Notes: generated by a model from the letters alone, not told the origin. A stretch of 64,000 nt of DNA from Halocatena salina (GCF_023115355.1 NZ_CP096021.1:186001-250000), one strand, 5' to 3'. Shown: positions 55,170 through 64,000, numbered from the stretch's first letter. Numbers and translations are program-made.

Positions 55170-55215
55170 CTTATTCTGGAATAGATTTATTATCCCCGGA
55201 CATGTGCCATCGTCC

Positions 55216-55983
55216 ATGTCCGATCAACAAAACTCCAACGCCGTCAAGACGGCCCAGACCACCTTCGCAATACTCGAAGAGCTGAAACAGCGAAACGAAG
55301 CGACGGTGACAGAGCTGACCGACGCCTTCGACCTCTCGAAGAGCAGTATCCACAACTACCTCAGCACGCTCGAACGGGAAGGGTACGTCGTGAAAGAGGA
55401 TAACACCTATCGAGTGGGGTTGCGACTGCTCGATCTCGGAGGGCACGCACTCCATACGGAACGCATATACGACGTCGCAAAGGACGAAGTGACCGCACTG
55501 GCCGAGGAGACGGGTGAACTGGCGAACCTCCTCGTAGAGGAACACGGACGGGGAACGTATCTTTATCGTGCGCACGGAGACGACGCTGTCAAGACCGATT
55601 CGTACATCGGCCAGCGGGTCTATCTGCACAACACCGCGCTCGGAAACGCTATTCTCGCGCATCTCCCCCGCGCACGTGTGACCGAGATCATCGACCGGCA
55701 TGGGCTGCCAGCGACGACAGAGAACACTATTACCGACAGAGACGAGCTTTTTGCGCGTCTCGACCGCATCCGAGAGGAGAAGGTCGCCTTCGACGACGAG
55801 GCGCGCGTGAAAGGCCTCCGCTGCGTTGCGGTTCCCATCGTCAACAACAACGCCACCGTCGAGGGAGCGATCAGCGTCTCCGGCCCGACCAGTCGTTTTC
55901 AGGGACAACGGTTCCGGGAAGACCTCCCTGCCACGCTCAAGAGCGTGGCCAACGTCATCGAGCTGAATATCACCTACACGTGA
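55216..55983 (+). CDS. IclR-family transcriptional regulator
   Basis: The 255-residue protein has an N-terminal winged helix (ATVTELTDAFDLSKSSIHNY, then LSTLEREGYVVKEDNTYRVG) and a C-terminal IclR effector domain (TGELANLLVEEHGRGTYLYR, VYLHNTALGNAILAHLPRAR, LRCVAVPIVNNNATVEGAIS). Haloarchaeal IclR proteins control sugar and sugar-acid catabolism, for example xylose and pentose genes. This intact copy is the natural candidate to regulate the polysaccharide locus. The ATG at 55216 is preferred; a GTG four codons earlier is possible. A broken paralogue lies at 33580-34235. Confidence 0.93.
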   Translation: MSDQQNSNAVKTAQTTFAILEELKQRNEATVTELTDAFDLSKSSIHNYLSTLEREGYVVKEDNTYRVGLRLLDLGGHALHTERIYDVAKDEVTALAEETGELANLLVEEHGRGTYLYRAHGDDAVKTDSYIGQRVYLHNTALGNAILAHLPRARVTEIIDRHGLPATTENTITDRDELFARLDRIREEKVAFDDEARVKGLRCVAVPIVNNNATVEGAISVSGPTSRFQGQRFREDLPATLKSVANVIELNITYT

Positions 55984-56758
55984 CTCGACATACCCAACGC
56001 CGTCCGGCTTCTCGGGACTGTATCTAGCGATTCTACGCAGTGATTCAGTTTAACGATATCACCGGCGATGGTGGGTCTCTTCTTACTATCTATGCGACGA
56101 TATTCTGTAATACTGTATATAATTTAGTATAATTGAGTAGAAGTCAGTATAATTGTCAGCTACGAATCGCCCGATCTACCGCTGTCCGATCGGGTGCCGT
56201 GTGGTTCTGATGGCGAATAATGATCTTCGGTTGCTCCTACTCGGTGGGCTGCGTCATCCATTACGTACGTACTGTTGTAACGGGCATGTAGTTCGGTTCG
56301 CGAGGACACCGATCAGTCATGACGGGTTGTACGAACTGCAGATGATCCACACGGCACTTTGGGACCACGGAGGATGGATCCACTCGAAGCCATCGGTGTC
56401 GGACGGATTGCCACGCTCAGTACACCGAGGAGTGTGCCCAGTTCGTTGGCGTACCGCTCCTCGAAGACGCCCGACGCTCTACCGAACGTATTAGTATAGC
56501 ATAATATCTTATCATCATATATAGACTCGATCAGACACGTTATCCTGCCCGCGGCGAATAGTACCGCCATGATTGAGAGCTGGTGATCGGCTGTGTAGAT
56601 CGGATTCGCCCTAGCGAGAATCATTCCGGACATCATGTCTGAAATGTGAATGAATTCGAGACTCTTCAACCAGTCTACCATCGAAATGAGCGAGGCCCGA
56701 ACGCTGGTTGTCACGTACTTGGAAATGACCACTTCCGGCTGAACCCTCGGTGTGAGCA
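55984..56758. other. 775 bp without a supportable gene
   Basis: An AT-rich run (about 56095-56150, repeated TATAAT/AGTATAATT units) follows the IclR gene and may be its terminator region or a relic. Beyond it, plus-strand pieces such as MDPLEAIGVGRIATLSTPRS (near 56374) appear in mixed frames and look like decayed coding sequence of unknown type. Confidence 0.4.
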
Positions 56759-56915
56759 TCAGTCCTCCTCAATGATCCCAACCGTTCCCCGTGTGCCATC
56801 GATCCGTACCTGCTGTCCGGTCTCGATACGACGCATCGTTTCAGATACTGACACCACCCCCGGTAGCCTGTATTCGCGTGCAACGAGCGCGCTGTGACTC
56901 AGCCGCCCCCTACCT
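56759..56915 (-). pseudogene. C-terminal fragment of a PEP-utilising (mobile) domain
   Basis: The frame reads LSHSALVAREYRLPGVVSVS, then ETMRRIETGQQVRIDGTRGT, VGIIEED and a stop. This matches the phosphohistidine domain end of PEP synthase / PEP-utilising proteins (GGxLSHxAIVAREYGIPAVVG). Upstream, NDVEVGGG in another frame continues the match, so a frameshift separates the two. The rest of the gene is absent. Confidence 0.55.
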
Positions 56916-57141
56916 CGACGTCGTTGAGGATCGGTTCGAACTGTACCTCGCCCACGGTGTCACTGCTGTCGACGAGGTGCCATCGGTGATCCAACGCATC
57001 AGTGAAGAGATCGGCGTCGCGTCCGCCCCGAACCGGTCGGCTCCACGGGTCGTGATCGTTCGCGCCCGACTCAACATGACTATTACCTTACCCATGATGA
57101 CAGTAGGTGTACGATCGCCACCGCGCTATCATTCGCGTATT

Positions 57142-57309
57142 ATGGACCAAAGCACATCCGCCATCGACACGGGGATGGACATGTTCGACGCGACGGGCGA
57201 AGAGATCGGCATGGTCGCCACCATCGAGGACGACGTGGCGTACGTCGACTTCGACCCCGGCCTCACCGACGAGATGCTCGACACCGTCGACGACGGCGTC
57301 CACCTCTAG
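57142..57309 (+). CDS. Short acidic PRC-barrel-like protein, possibly truncated
   Basis: This 55-residue product starts MDQSTSAIDTGMDMFDATGE and continues IGMVATIEDDVAYVDFDPGL. The MDMFDxxGExIGMVAxxEDDxAYVDPDPGLT pattern occurs in haloarchaeal PRC-barrel-like proteins. It ends soon after that block, so the usual second half seems deleted. Acidic composition supports real coding history. Function unknown. Confidence 0.5.
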   Translation: MDQSTSAIDTGMDMFDATGEEIGMVATIEDDVAYVDFDPGLTDEMLDTVDDGVHL

Positions 57310-57508
57310 GGCGATCACTGACACCCGATAGGAGAGTAAGCAGTGCTCGGAGAAGCGCTGAGGATGTCGATCTCAGTTGGATCTGATTGTCCCCACTCTT
57401 ATTCGAGAATGAGAGAACCGGATTGAGAACAATTGGGCCTTGTTTCGACACTCAAGACAACGGCTCACTCTGGCAGATTAACGACCTTCAGACACAGAAC
57501 CAAGTAGT

Positions 57509-57640
57509 GTGTCCTCTCGTCTTTCCCGTTTCACAGACCGCCTCGTAGCGTTGGCAAAACGCGCTGTCTCTGGCGATCTCGCTACAGCAGTCAAGAAGGA
57601 TGATGGCGGCTACGCTGATTGGGTCGTCGTCGTGATCCAC
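57509..57640 (+). mobile_element. N-terminal fragment of an IS5-type haloarchaeal transposase
   Basis: The frame reads SRLSRFTDRLVALAKRAVSG, then DLATAVKKDDGGYADWVVVV and IHG. It resembles the start of IS5-family transposases of haloarchaea, in which IHG is followed by LREYLD. Here the match stops abruptly at IHG and unrelated sequence follows. No terminal repeats were identified. Confidence 0.5.
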
Positions 57641-57882
57641 GGCACGCGATGGGGCACAAACACACAGTCAGATGCGAATTTACTCGACATGGACGCACGT
57701 ATTCGACGCTCGGACTGGCATATTTTTTCCTCACGTACGGCGGCGACTACGAACGATAGCGGCCACGAATACGCCGGGACTTTTGACCGGATTGCTCCCG
57801 AAGGAGACGATCATCGAGTGGAACGTTCGCCAGCGTTGTCTACACCAACATGATTATGGCACTCGCTAACGGACAGTACATA

Positions 57883-58047
57883 ATGAAACTCGGGAGCACC
57901 TGCCCCACCTGTGGGGAGCGAGTCGACGAAACGATCCGGTGCCGGGAGTGTGGGCGCGGGCTCCACAGCCGCTGTGCAGACTATCATCTGACCTTCGACT
58001 GTCAACGCTGTGGCGATGAGCTCTGGATCGGTGCTGTTGAATTGTGA
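57883..58047 (+). CDS. Small zinc-finger protein with C4HC3 (PHD/RING-like) spacing
   Basis: The 54-residue protein (ATG at 57883, MKLGSTCPTCGERVDE) has ligands in the order CPTC, CREC, GLHSRC and CQRC. That is Cys-x2-Cys, 9 residues, Cys-x2-Cys, 4 residues, His-x2-Cys, 8 residues, Cys-x2-Cys, the order of a cross-brace C4HC3 finger. Three of the pairs are CxxCG knuckles, as in the small zinc-finger proteins known from Haloferax. A longer frame from 57850 adds 11 residues that look like debris of a neighbouring enzyme. It lies in a decayed region, yet is intact. Role unknown; protein or nucleic-acid binding is possible. Confidence 0.6.
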   Translation: MKLGSTCPTCGERVDETIRCRECGRGLHSRCADYHLTFDCQRCGDELWIGAVEL

Positions 58048-58095
58048 CCTCGCCACGGAGATACCGACCCTCGTGCAAGTTCGCTTATCCCGAGC

Positions 58096-58760
58096 GTGGG
58101 GAACGCAGTGGCTGAGACGGTGATATATGGTGTGGTTCTGGGAGGGAACCTGCTTGCCGACAGTGATCCATATCACGGTGACACCGGCAACTGGAGCAGC
58201 TATGAGTCCTTCGTCGACCGAGTCGTGGATGACGTGAATGCAAAGGAATGGATCGTTCACGGATTCAAACGAACCCGGCTACGATCTGTTTTGGCCCCGC
58301 TCGACGGCGCAGTGCGGCGAGATGTGGCAACGGGGTGTCCAGCGAATTCGATTCCAAGATCCTAACGCACGTATCGTCGGTCCGGGGTACACACTACGTG
58401 AGTAGTTGGATCAACAGTTGGCTCGGCATGACGATAGAGAGCGGAACCGAGCCGGACATCCTCAACTGGCACGATCTCCAAACCGGGGATGACGCGGTTA
58501 CAGCCGCCCCCCGCTCGCTCCTGTCGGAGAAAGGACTGACCGATGTAGCGTTCGAAATCAACGAGTACGTTCCGTCAAATAAGGAAAATCCAGGCTACAA
58601 CACCTGGGACTTGGCACGTATCGAGAAATCGAATGTGACTATGCCGCGCTGACGAACTGCACGTACTGCTGTGACACTGAGGCGCTTTGTGCGACCCTCA
58701 CCCAGGACGGCACACAAGATCACCCGCGACTAATCTCGATGAACAACCCCGGCGAACCGA
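58096..58760 (+). pseudogene. Clan-A-type glycoside hydrolase (GH39-like), frameshifted
   Basis: Pieces in several frames read as one barrel enzyme. First come LADSDPYHGDTGNWSSYESF and VDRVVDDVNAKE. Then EMWQRGVQRIRFQDPNARIV and GPGYTLRE (after a WNEP-like stretch that is garbled). Later are PDILNWHDLQTGDDAVTAAP, LSEKGLTDVAFEINEYVPSN and ENPGYNTWDLARIEKSNV, followed by YAAL, CDTEALCATLTQDGTQDHPR and MNNPGEPI. At least three frameshifts disable it. The EINEY block may hold the nucleophile. Exact family is uncertain. Confidence 0.6.
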
Positions 58761-59219
58761 TCGCCAACGAAGACTGTATTTCTTTCCATTATTTTATATT
58801 ATCAAATGTTATTTAAAGGAAAATAGAATATTTGATATAATGAGATATTATTTCGGTACGGAGACGTACCCCGGAGGCGATTGGCGTGTTTGAGTTGATG
58901 CAGCGTCATCCACGAACGCGCCTCGCCACTGTAATCTGTTATGTTTAAGTGGGTGTTACGAATGCACGCATGTAATGAACGCCTCTGCCGGTGGCATCCC
59001 GGAGAAAGTCGTAATCCTCCTTGCGGTTCGACAGACAAACAGACGTCGGGTCCCGACTGATCTAGCCGGACTTACGTCGTTTGATCGCACTGGCGGCCTG
59101 CTTTTTTGGTGATTATTTGAGCGTCGACAGCCCGGTTCGTTTGATATTTACGAATAGTAACCGGTGACACTACGGGTGTTTTGATCCAGTTCCGTCTGGC
59201 AGAGCAGTCACGCCGTGCG
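58761..59219. other. 459 bp intergenic, no gene recognised
   Basis: An AT-rich stretch (58775-58850) follows the glycoside hydrolase remnant. A short plus-strand frame near 58976 (MNASAGGIPEKVVILLAVRQ, then TNRRRVPTDLAGL) could be the start of a small HTH protein. It stops after about 45 codons and I cannot support it as a gene. Confidence 0.35.
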
Positions 59220-59669
59220 TCAGCGACGCCAGTAGTTTGTCCAGTCCGTCGTGATCGTATGATAATACTTCAACACTGTTATCACGGGTGACGTCGCGGT
59301 CTCTGCGTCACAATCTATCACGTGGAGGAGTTCGGTGCGGTCGGCATGAGTCTCGATGAATGTCATAAGATCACCACCATCCACTTCGAACCACCCTGTA
59401 TCGAACTCGAATCCGAACGCGTCGCCGCTTCGGTGATGAGTGTCCTGAGGGCGTACGATCGTCCACGGACCTGGGTACCATTCCCGTACCGACATCGTCA
59501 TCGGTGAGTAAGCGGTAAGCGTTCCGATTTCGCTATCGAAGGGATCGAGGCCAGCATTCTGCATAACCCTGTACAACAACTGCTGGTTGGCATACTCGGC
59601 TAACTCCCGCAAGCTATAACGATCATCAGACTCGGCGAACCAGTAGTCTTCAAGATGGTCGACTCGCAT
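59220..59669 (-). CDS. RdfA-like N-terminal domain protein (149 aa), function uncertain
   Basis: The start MRVDHLEDYWFAESDDRYSL then RELAEYANQQLLYRVMQNAG resembles the haloarchaeal rod-determining-factor (RdfA) family, which has LW..R.SLRDLADYFNxxLLxxAL..AGM. The second half (TAYSPMTMSVREWYPGPWTI, then FIETHADRTELLHVIDC) does not follow that family as I know it, so it may be a fusion or a divergent member. The start is the ATG at 59667-59669. No signal or membrane segment is visible. It lies alone between a glycoside hydrolase remnant and a ricin fragment. Confidence 0.45.
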   Translation of the reverse strand: MRVDHLEDYWFAESDDRYSLRELAEYANQQLLYRVMQNAGLDPFDSEIGTLTAYSPMTMSVREWYPGPWTIVRPQDTHHRSGDAFGFEFDTGWFEVDGGDLMTFIETHADRTELLHVIDCDAETATSPVITVLKYYHTITTDWTNYWRR

Positions 59670-59779
59670 CACGCTGGGAATCGGACGATGATGACAGTCG
59701 TTAGATGGTCTGTGTGGGAATCCCGAGGAGCTGTTCGATCTCGTCTGGTGAAGAACCGTCAGCGAGAACACATACTGTG

Positions 59780-59918
59780 AAGGGAACGGCGGTAGCGGTG
59801 GCCCCACCTCAACAGGGACGTACTACGTCACGAACGTCAACAGCGGCAAAGTGATGGATGTCGAGGGATCCTCCTCCAACGGCGGCGGCAACCAGCGCTG
59901 GTACTTCGAAGCCGTGTA
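59780..59918 (+). pseudogene. C-terminal ricin-type lectin fragment of a lost secreted enzyme
   Basis: The frame reads GNGGSGGPTSTGTYYVTNVN, then SGKVMDVEGSSSNGGGNQRW, YFEAV and a stop. It closely matches the lectin of the PL11 lyase 2.5 kb downstream (STGTYQITNVNSGKALDV, NQRWYFDSV) but keeps only one shortened repeat. It looks like the residue of a deletion between duplicated lectin regions. Confidence 0.6.
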
Positions 59919-60309
59919 GAGCACAACCCACGCTTCGATGGCCACTGCAGCGGACGGTTGCAATTGGGAAATGCAGTGATCGTCACTTTTGGATTTGCGC
60001 CAGCTAGGAACTGTCCGCTCCCGCCCGCAGTCGTCGCCGAGATTCTGCTGTCGCGGGATTGCTATTTCGAATGAATACCACGCCACATTGGCAGAAATAT
60101 AAAAGATACATCATAAATGAAAATAATTAAGTAGTAACTATTTATATTTTAGACAACACGCATTGGATCAGGGAAAAGGCGATATGGTACATGACCACGG
60201 GGATGTGGATTCGTGGGAGACGGGTTGTGAGTCTTTGTCGCCTCTGGTCTGTGGAGGCATCGCCTTCGAAAGAGGTCGAACAGCGACTGAACCGATTTGC
60301 GAACGGTAC
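59919..60309. promoter_or_regulatory. Upstream region of the PL11 gene, 391 bp
   Basis: No gene is seen. An AT-rich block ends in TTTATATTTT (60141-60150), a probable TATA box, leaving a leader of about 140 nt if the ATG at 60310 is used. A start at 60184 (MVHDHGDVDS) would be nearer but gives an N-terminus unlike a Tat signal region. Confidence 0.45.
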
Positions 60310-62724
60310 ATGACAACAATGGATGACAACACACGCGATGTGGAACATGGAATTGATAGGACGAACGAGCAACCGGAGCCCGATCTCGATCTGCTGGGAT
60401 CGATCCGGCGTCGGACGTTCCTCGGTGGGATGGCGTCCGGCGCAGCGATGCTGGCTGGGGTGGGGAACGTGAGCGCCGCAGCAGCGGATCCGCGGGAGGT
60501 GGAGGCCCTGGACAGAGGAGTGGTCGCAGTCCAGACCAACGAGGGCGTGCTGGTTCGCTGGCGCCTGCTGGGGACGGACCCTAACGGGATTGGTTTCAAC
60601 CTCTATCGCGACGGCCAGCAGGTGAACAGCTCGCTGATCACCGGGAGCACGAACTACGTCGACCCGAACGGTTCGACGGGGTCGACCTACACCGTAGCGC
60701 CGGTGATCGACGGCACCGAGCAGACGGAGTCCGACCCGGCGGACGTCTGGCAGGACAACTACATCGACATCCCGCTGAACAGTCCAGGAGACAACTACCA
60801 CCCGAACGACTGCAGCGTTGGCGATCTGACCGGCGACGGGAGCTACGACATCGTCGTCAAGTGGTCGGGCACGACTAAGGACAACGCCCAGGATGGATAC
60901 ACGGACCCCCACATCTTCGACGCGTACACGCTTGAGGGCGAGCACCTCTGGCGAATCGATCTGGGCATCAACGTGCGGGCCGGCGCGCATTACGCGCCCT
61001 TCCTCGTCTACGACTTCGACGGCGACGGGATCGCAGAGTTCGTCGTCAGGACGGCGGACGGGACGACGGACGACGCCGGTACCGTGATCGGTGATCCGAA
61101 CGCCGACTGGCGCAACGACTCGGGCCGGATTCTCGAAGGGACGGAGTACATGACGGTGTTCGACGGCGCGACCGGCGAGGAGATCGTCACCACCGACTTC
61201 CGGCCCGCCAGGGGCGACATCTGCCGCTGGGGCGACTGTTATGGCAATCGCGGAGACCGCTTCCTCGCCGGCGTCGCGTACCTCAACGGCCAGTACCCCA
61301 GCATCGTCATGGCGCGGGGGTACTACGAACTGACCGAACTCGCCGCGTTCGACTTCCGGGACGGCGGACTCTCTCAGCGGTGGTTCTTCAGTAGCGGTGA
61401 TTCCGGTAACGAGGGTTACGGCGGCCAGGGGGCACACAGCCTGAGCATCGCGGACGTCGACGACGACGGGTTCGACGAGATCATCTACGGCGCCGCCGTG
61501 ATCGACCACGACGGTACCGGGCTACACACGACGGGTTTCAACCACGGCGACGCGCTCCACTGTAGTGACTTCGTCCCCTCGCGTGACGGTCAGGAAATCT
61601 TCATGCCCCACGAGTGGGGCGGGATGGGCGCGACGATGCGCGACGCCGAGACGGGCGAGCTGCTCTGGAACGTCGATAACGACGACGACGTCGCCCGCGG
61701 CGTGGCCGCCAACATCGACTCGATGCACCCAGGCGCAGAGGCCTGGGCGTCGAACGGTATCGGTTTCCGCGAGGGCGGATCTGGGGACTGGATCTCCGAC
61801 GCGCCTGGGTCGTACAACTTCGTGACCTGGTGGACGGGCGACCTCCAGCGGGAACTCACGGATCACGACTGGCAGGGCGACGGTATCGGCTATCCCAAGT
61901 TGGACAAGTGGGATTCTGACGCCCAGCAACTCAATCGGGTCGAGGACTTCCCAGGGACGCTCTCGAACAACTGGACGAAGGGCAACCCCTGCCTCCAGGC
62001 CGACATCCTCGGCGACTGGCGCGAGGAGGTCATCTGGCGACGCGACGACGACCAGGCGCTGCGCCTGTTCGTGACGCCCTTCGAGACGAACCACCGGCTG
62101 TACACGCTGATGCACGACACGCAGTACCGGACGGCTGTTGCCTGGCAGAACGTGGCATACAACCAGCCGCCCCATCCCAGCTTCTTCGTCGGCGAGAACA
62201 TGGACGCGCCGCCGACTCCGAACATCGTGGCCGTGGGTGACGGGAACGGTGGTGATGGGGGCGATGACGACGACAACGGTGGGTCGACCGGTCCCATCTC
62301 GACAGGGACTTATCAGATCACGAACGTTAACAGCGGCAAGGCGTTGGACGTCGCGGACTCCTCGACCGATGACGGTGCCAACGTTCAGCAGTACGACTAC
62401 TGGGGCGGCGAGAATCAGCAGTGGTACGTCGAGGAGACCAGCGACGGCTCCTACCGGATCGAGAACGTTAACAGCGGCAAAGTGATGGACGTCGATGCCG
62501 CCTCGACCGACGACGGCGCCAACGTCCTCCAGTGGGCCGACAGCGGTAGCGCCAACCAGCGCTGGTGGATCTGGGAGGACGCCGCCGGCGAGTACGTCAT
62601 CGAGAACGTCAACAGCGGCAAGATCGCCGACGTCGATGCCGCCTCGACCGACGACGGCGCCAACGTCCTCCAGTGGGCCGACAACGGTGGCGCCAACCAG
62701 CGCTGGTACTTCGATTCCGTCTAG
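60310..62724 (+). CDS. Exported PL11 rhamnogalacturonan lyase with C-terminal ricin-type lectin
   Basis: The product has 804 residues from ATG 60310 (MTTMDDNTRD; MDDNT three codons on is equivalent). A Tat signal (SIRRRTFLGGMASGAAMLAG) is followed by the PL11 eight-bladed propeller: RGVVAVQTNEGVLVRWRLLG, YHPNDCSVGDLTGDGSYDIV, FLVYDFDGDGIAEFVVRTAD, WGDCYGNRGDRFLAGVAYLN, LQADILGDWREEVIWR and LYTLMHDTQYRTAVAWQN. DxDxDG-type loops suggest calcium binding. A Gly/Asp linker leads to a ricin B-type lectin of three repeats ending QQW, QRW and QRW. PL11 cleaves rhamnogalacturonan I by beta-elimination, leaving unsaturated galacturonate that GH88/GH105-type enzymes remove. Secreted, polymer-binding. 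Confidence 0.95.
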   Translation: MTTMDDNTRDVEHGIDRTNEQPEPDLDLLGSIRRRTFLGGMASGAAMLAGVGNVSAAAADPREVEALDRGVVAVQTNEGVLVRWRLLGTDPNGIGFNLYRDGQQVNSSLITGSTNYVDPNGSTGSTYTVAPVIDGTEQTESDPADVWQDNYIDIPLNSPGDNYHPNDCSVGDLTGDGSYDIVVKWSGTTKDNAQDGYTDPHIFDAYTLEGEHLWRIDLGINVRAGAHYAPFLVYDFDGDGIAEFVVRTADGTTDDAGTVIGDPNADWRNDSGRILEGTEYMTVFDGATGEEIVTTDFRPARGDICRWGDCYGNRGDRFLAGVAYLNGQYPSIVMARGYYELTELAAFDFRDGGLSQRWFFSSGDSGNEGYGGQGAHSLSIADVDDDGFDEIIYGAAVIDHDGTGLHTTGFNHGDALHCSDFVPSRDGQEIFMPHEWGGMGATMRDAETGELLWNVDNDDDVARGVAANIDSMHPGAEAWASNGIGFREGGSGDWISDAPGSYNFVTWWTGDLQRELTDHDWQGDGIGYPKLDKWDSDAQQLNRVEDFPGTLSNNWTKGNPCLQADILGDWREEVIWRRDDDQALRLFVTPFETNHRLYTLMHDTQYRTAVAWQNVAYNQPPHPSFFVGENMDAPPTPNIVAVGDGNGGDGGDDDDNGGSTGPISTGTYQITNVNSGKALDVADSSTDDGANVQQYDYWGGENQQWYVEETSDGSYRIENVNSGKVMDVDAASTDDGANVLQWADSGSANQRWWIWEDAAGEYVIENVNSGKIADVDAASTDDGANVLQWADNGGANQRWYFDSV

Positions 62725-63700
62725 GCATCGATCACGATTCGTCTCCGCGCGTCGACGGGCATTTCGATGGATCGAGTCGACGGGCGTCGAGCCGAGCGAT
62801 TCCTCGTCGAAACGACTATCTGCCCGGAGAGAAGTCGTGGTATGGCCGTCGACGTCGACGACGAGTCCGCGATCGAGACCGGACGCACCGATCGAATCGT
62901 ATCGGTTGATCGCCCCTGCCGTCGATGCGCTCCGATCGTCGTTCTCCCTGCAGTTGGCCAGCGACCGGAGCCGCGTTCATCATGGTTGGGTACGTGATCC
63001 ACACCGGCGTCTGGCCCGCGGTTCTGGCCGTCTGGGGAGTGGCGACCTTCCCATTACGATCAACACATCCGCATTCGGAACGATCTGGACCGCCGCGTCG
63101 GGGTTGCGTCGATCAGTTCTCCCATCGGAAAGGTCGACGTCACCGACGGATTACCTCCACTACAGGCCGAGCGTCGAGATGGGTTCCCACTCGGACACCA
63201 TGATGGCGGTCCCTAGAAACATCAGCGACGCCAATCATGTCTAACACTCATTATATGCAGCCAGTCCTATGTTGACGTGCACGAGTGAAACCATCACACG
63301 ACAGCACCAATGATCGCTTTCATCGAAGCAGTAGGATCCATCACCTGTCTGTGTTTCCATGTACAACTCGGAAATGGGGGATGACCTTGAGCCGGTTAGA
63401 GTGATTAAGCGTTGTGATAGAATCTTGGCAGCTTGGCCACCTACAAATTGTTCTTGGCCAGTTACTATTCCATGCTGTATACAGCACAACAGGGTGGTTA
63501 CCCTCAAGACAGAAGTGACGGTACCGGCGTCGGGGACCCCTGAGATGTGCCCGAACCAGTCTGTCACAGGCTTATGCCATATCGATAGTTGATATATCGA
63601 CAATACATTCCGGGTCGGAGAGACATACTGCCACAACGTCCGAGGCAAATCGATATGACCGTCAGTTCATTCCTGATCAGCTAGTGTAGAATAATATAGT
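62725..63700. other. About 975 bp without a supportable gene
   Basis: Frames here lack conserved motifs. A hydrophobic plus-strand stretch near 62974-63050 (AAFIMVGYVIHTGVWPAVLA) could be a membrane-protein relic. Other short pieces (for example HIRIRNDLDRRVGVASISSP near 63068) have haloarchaeal flavour but no identity. No RNA gene was recognised. Confidence 0.4.
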
Positions 63701-64000
63701 ACTTTCGTTACAATTTCATGAGCTGTGCTGATAGCGTTCGTAGTTCGGTCTCCTCGTTGAGTGCTGCCAGCCAGCGGTCGAGTGCGCTAAAAATGGGTTC
63801 TCGTCGCCTGCTTTGGCTGTCAGGGCTTCAACAACGCAAAATTCGGAAGAAGCAAGGATATAGAAGATGTCCATAGTGGCGTTCGCTGACCCAAGATCGG
63901 GGTCGATAGTGGTGCCTGTTCGTAGTGCTCTTTCGCTTCCTCTACCGCGTTGTACTTATGTGCTAGGAGGTTCGCGTAGTTGTAGTGAACTTGGGTAAAC
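63701..64000 (-). pseudogene. TPR-like protein fragment at the right window edge
   Basis: Reading in from the right edge: FTQVHYNYANLLAHKYNAVE then EAKEHYEQA, a tetratricopeptide-repeat pattern (A8, G/A, Y positions). The match continues only after a frameshift (IDPDLGSANATMDIFYILAS), then ends at a stop near 63715. The gene begins outside the window, so whether it is a pseudogene or simply misread at the edge is open. Confidence 0.4.

Noticed and set aside
60142-61509. Long minus-strand open frame (455 codons) opposite the PL11 gene
   Set aside because: It is antisense to a strongly conserved PL11 propeller, is Val/Arg/Asp-biased as expected for a high-GC shadow, and shows no family motif.

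Overview
The window is haloarchaeal (class Halobacteria). The proteins are strongly acidic, secreted enzymes carry twin-arginine (Tat) signals, promoters are archaeal TATA boxes often only 20-40 nt from the start codon, and there are remnants of haloarchaeal IS6- and IS5-type transposases and of an Orc1/Cdc6 initiator. I cannot name the genus. No rRNA, tRNA or CRISPR array was seen.

Positions 1-26,000 look like a one-carbon / methylated-amine oxidation island. Two dimethylglycine/sarcosine dehydrogenase-like flavoproteins (one cut by the window edge) flank folD. Then come a GlcG/HbpS-like protein, a creatininase-family amidohydrolase, a PabA/PabB- or TrpG/TrpE-like pair, an unknown acidic regulator, and two Rieske-type oxygenase paralogues. 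The second paralogue has lost all four Rieske cluster ligands. A zinc glutathione-independent formaldehyde dehydrogenase, a CobW-type metallochaperone GTPase and a five-gene formate dehydrogenase operon follow. A consistent reading, which is inference, is: quaternary amine (for example glycine betaine) is demethylated by oxygenase and flavoproteins, formaldehyde and methylene-tetrahydrofolate are released, and these are oxidised to formate and CO2.

Positions 26,000-28,230 are gene debris: an IS6-type transposase pseudogene with its inverted repeats, a frameshifted orc1/cdc6, a C-terminal fragment of a carbohydrate-active enzyme and a sliver of a heavy-metal P-type ATPase.

Positions 28,232-62,724 form a polysaccharide-utilisation region. 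Exported (Tat) enzymes are two GH2 beta-galactosidase-like proteins with LamG domains inserted in them, a BNR-type beta-propeller protein, and a PL11 rhamnogalacturonan lyase with a ricin-type lectin. An ABC importer (binding lipoprotein, two permeases, ATPase) would take up oligosaccharides. Cytoplasmic enzymes are a GH2 beta-glucuronidase-like protein, a GH88 unsaturated uronyl hydrolase and a DUF2264 protein. An aldo/keto reductase, a LarA-like (nickel-pincer-type) isomerase and a Gfo/Idh/MocA oxidoreductase may process the released sugar acids, and an intact IclR regulator closes the block. The target is probably a uronic-acid-rich polymer such as rhamnogalacturonan with galactan or glucuronate side chains. 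No sulfatase was seen, which argues against ulvan as the sole target.

The region has been rearranged: a second IclR gene, a clan-A glycoside hydrolase, a membrane protein, a PEP-utilising domain and a ricin fragment are all broken (32.5-34.2 kb and 56-60 kb). The last 1.3 kb holds nothing I can support apart from a TPR-like fragment at the right edge.
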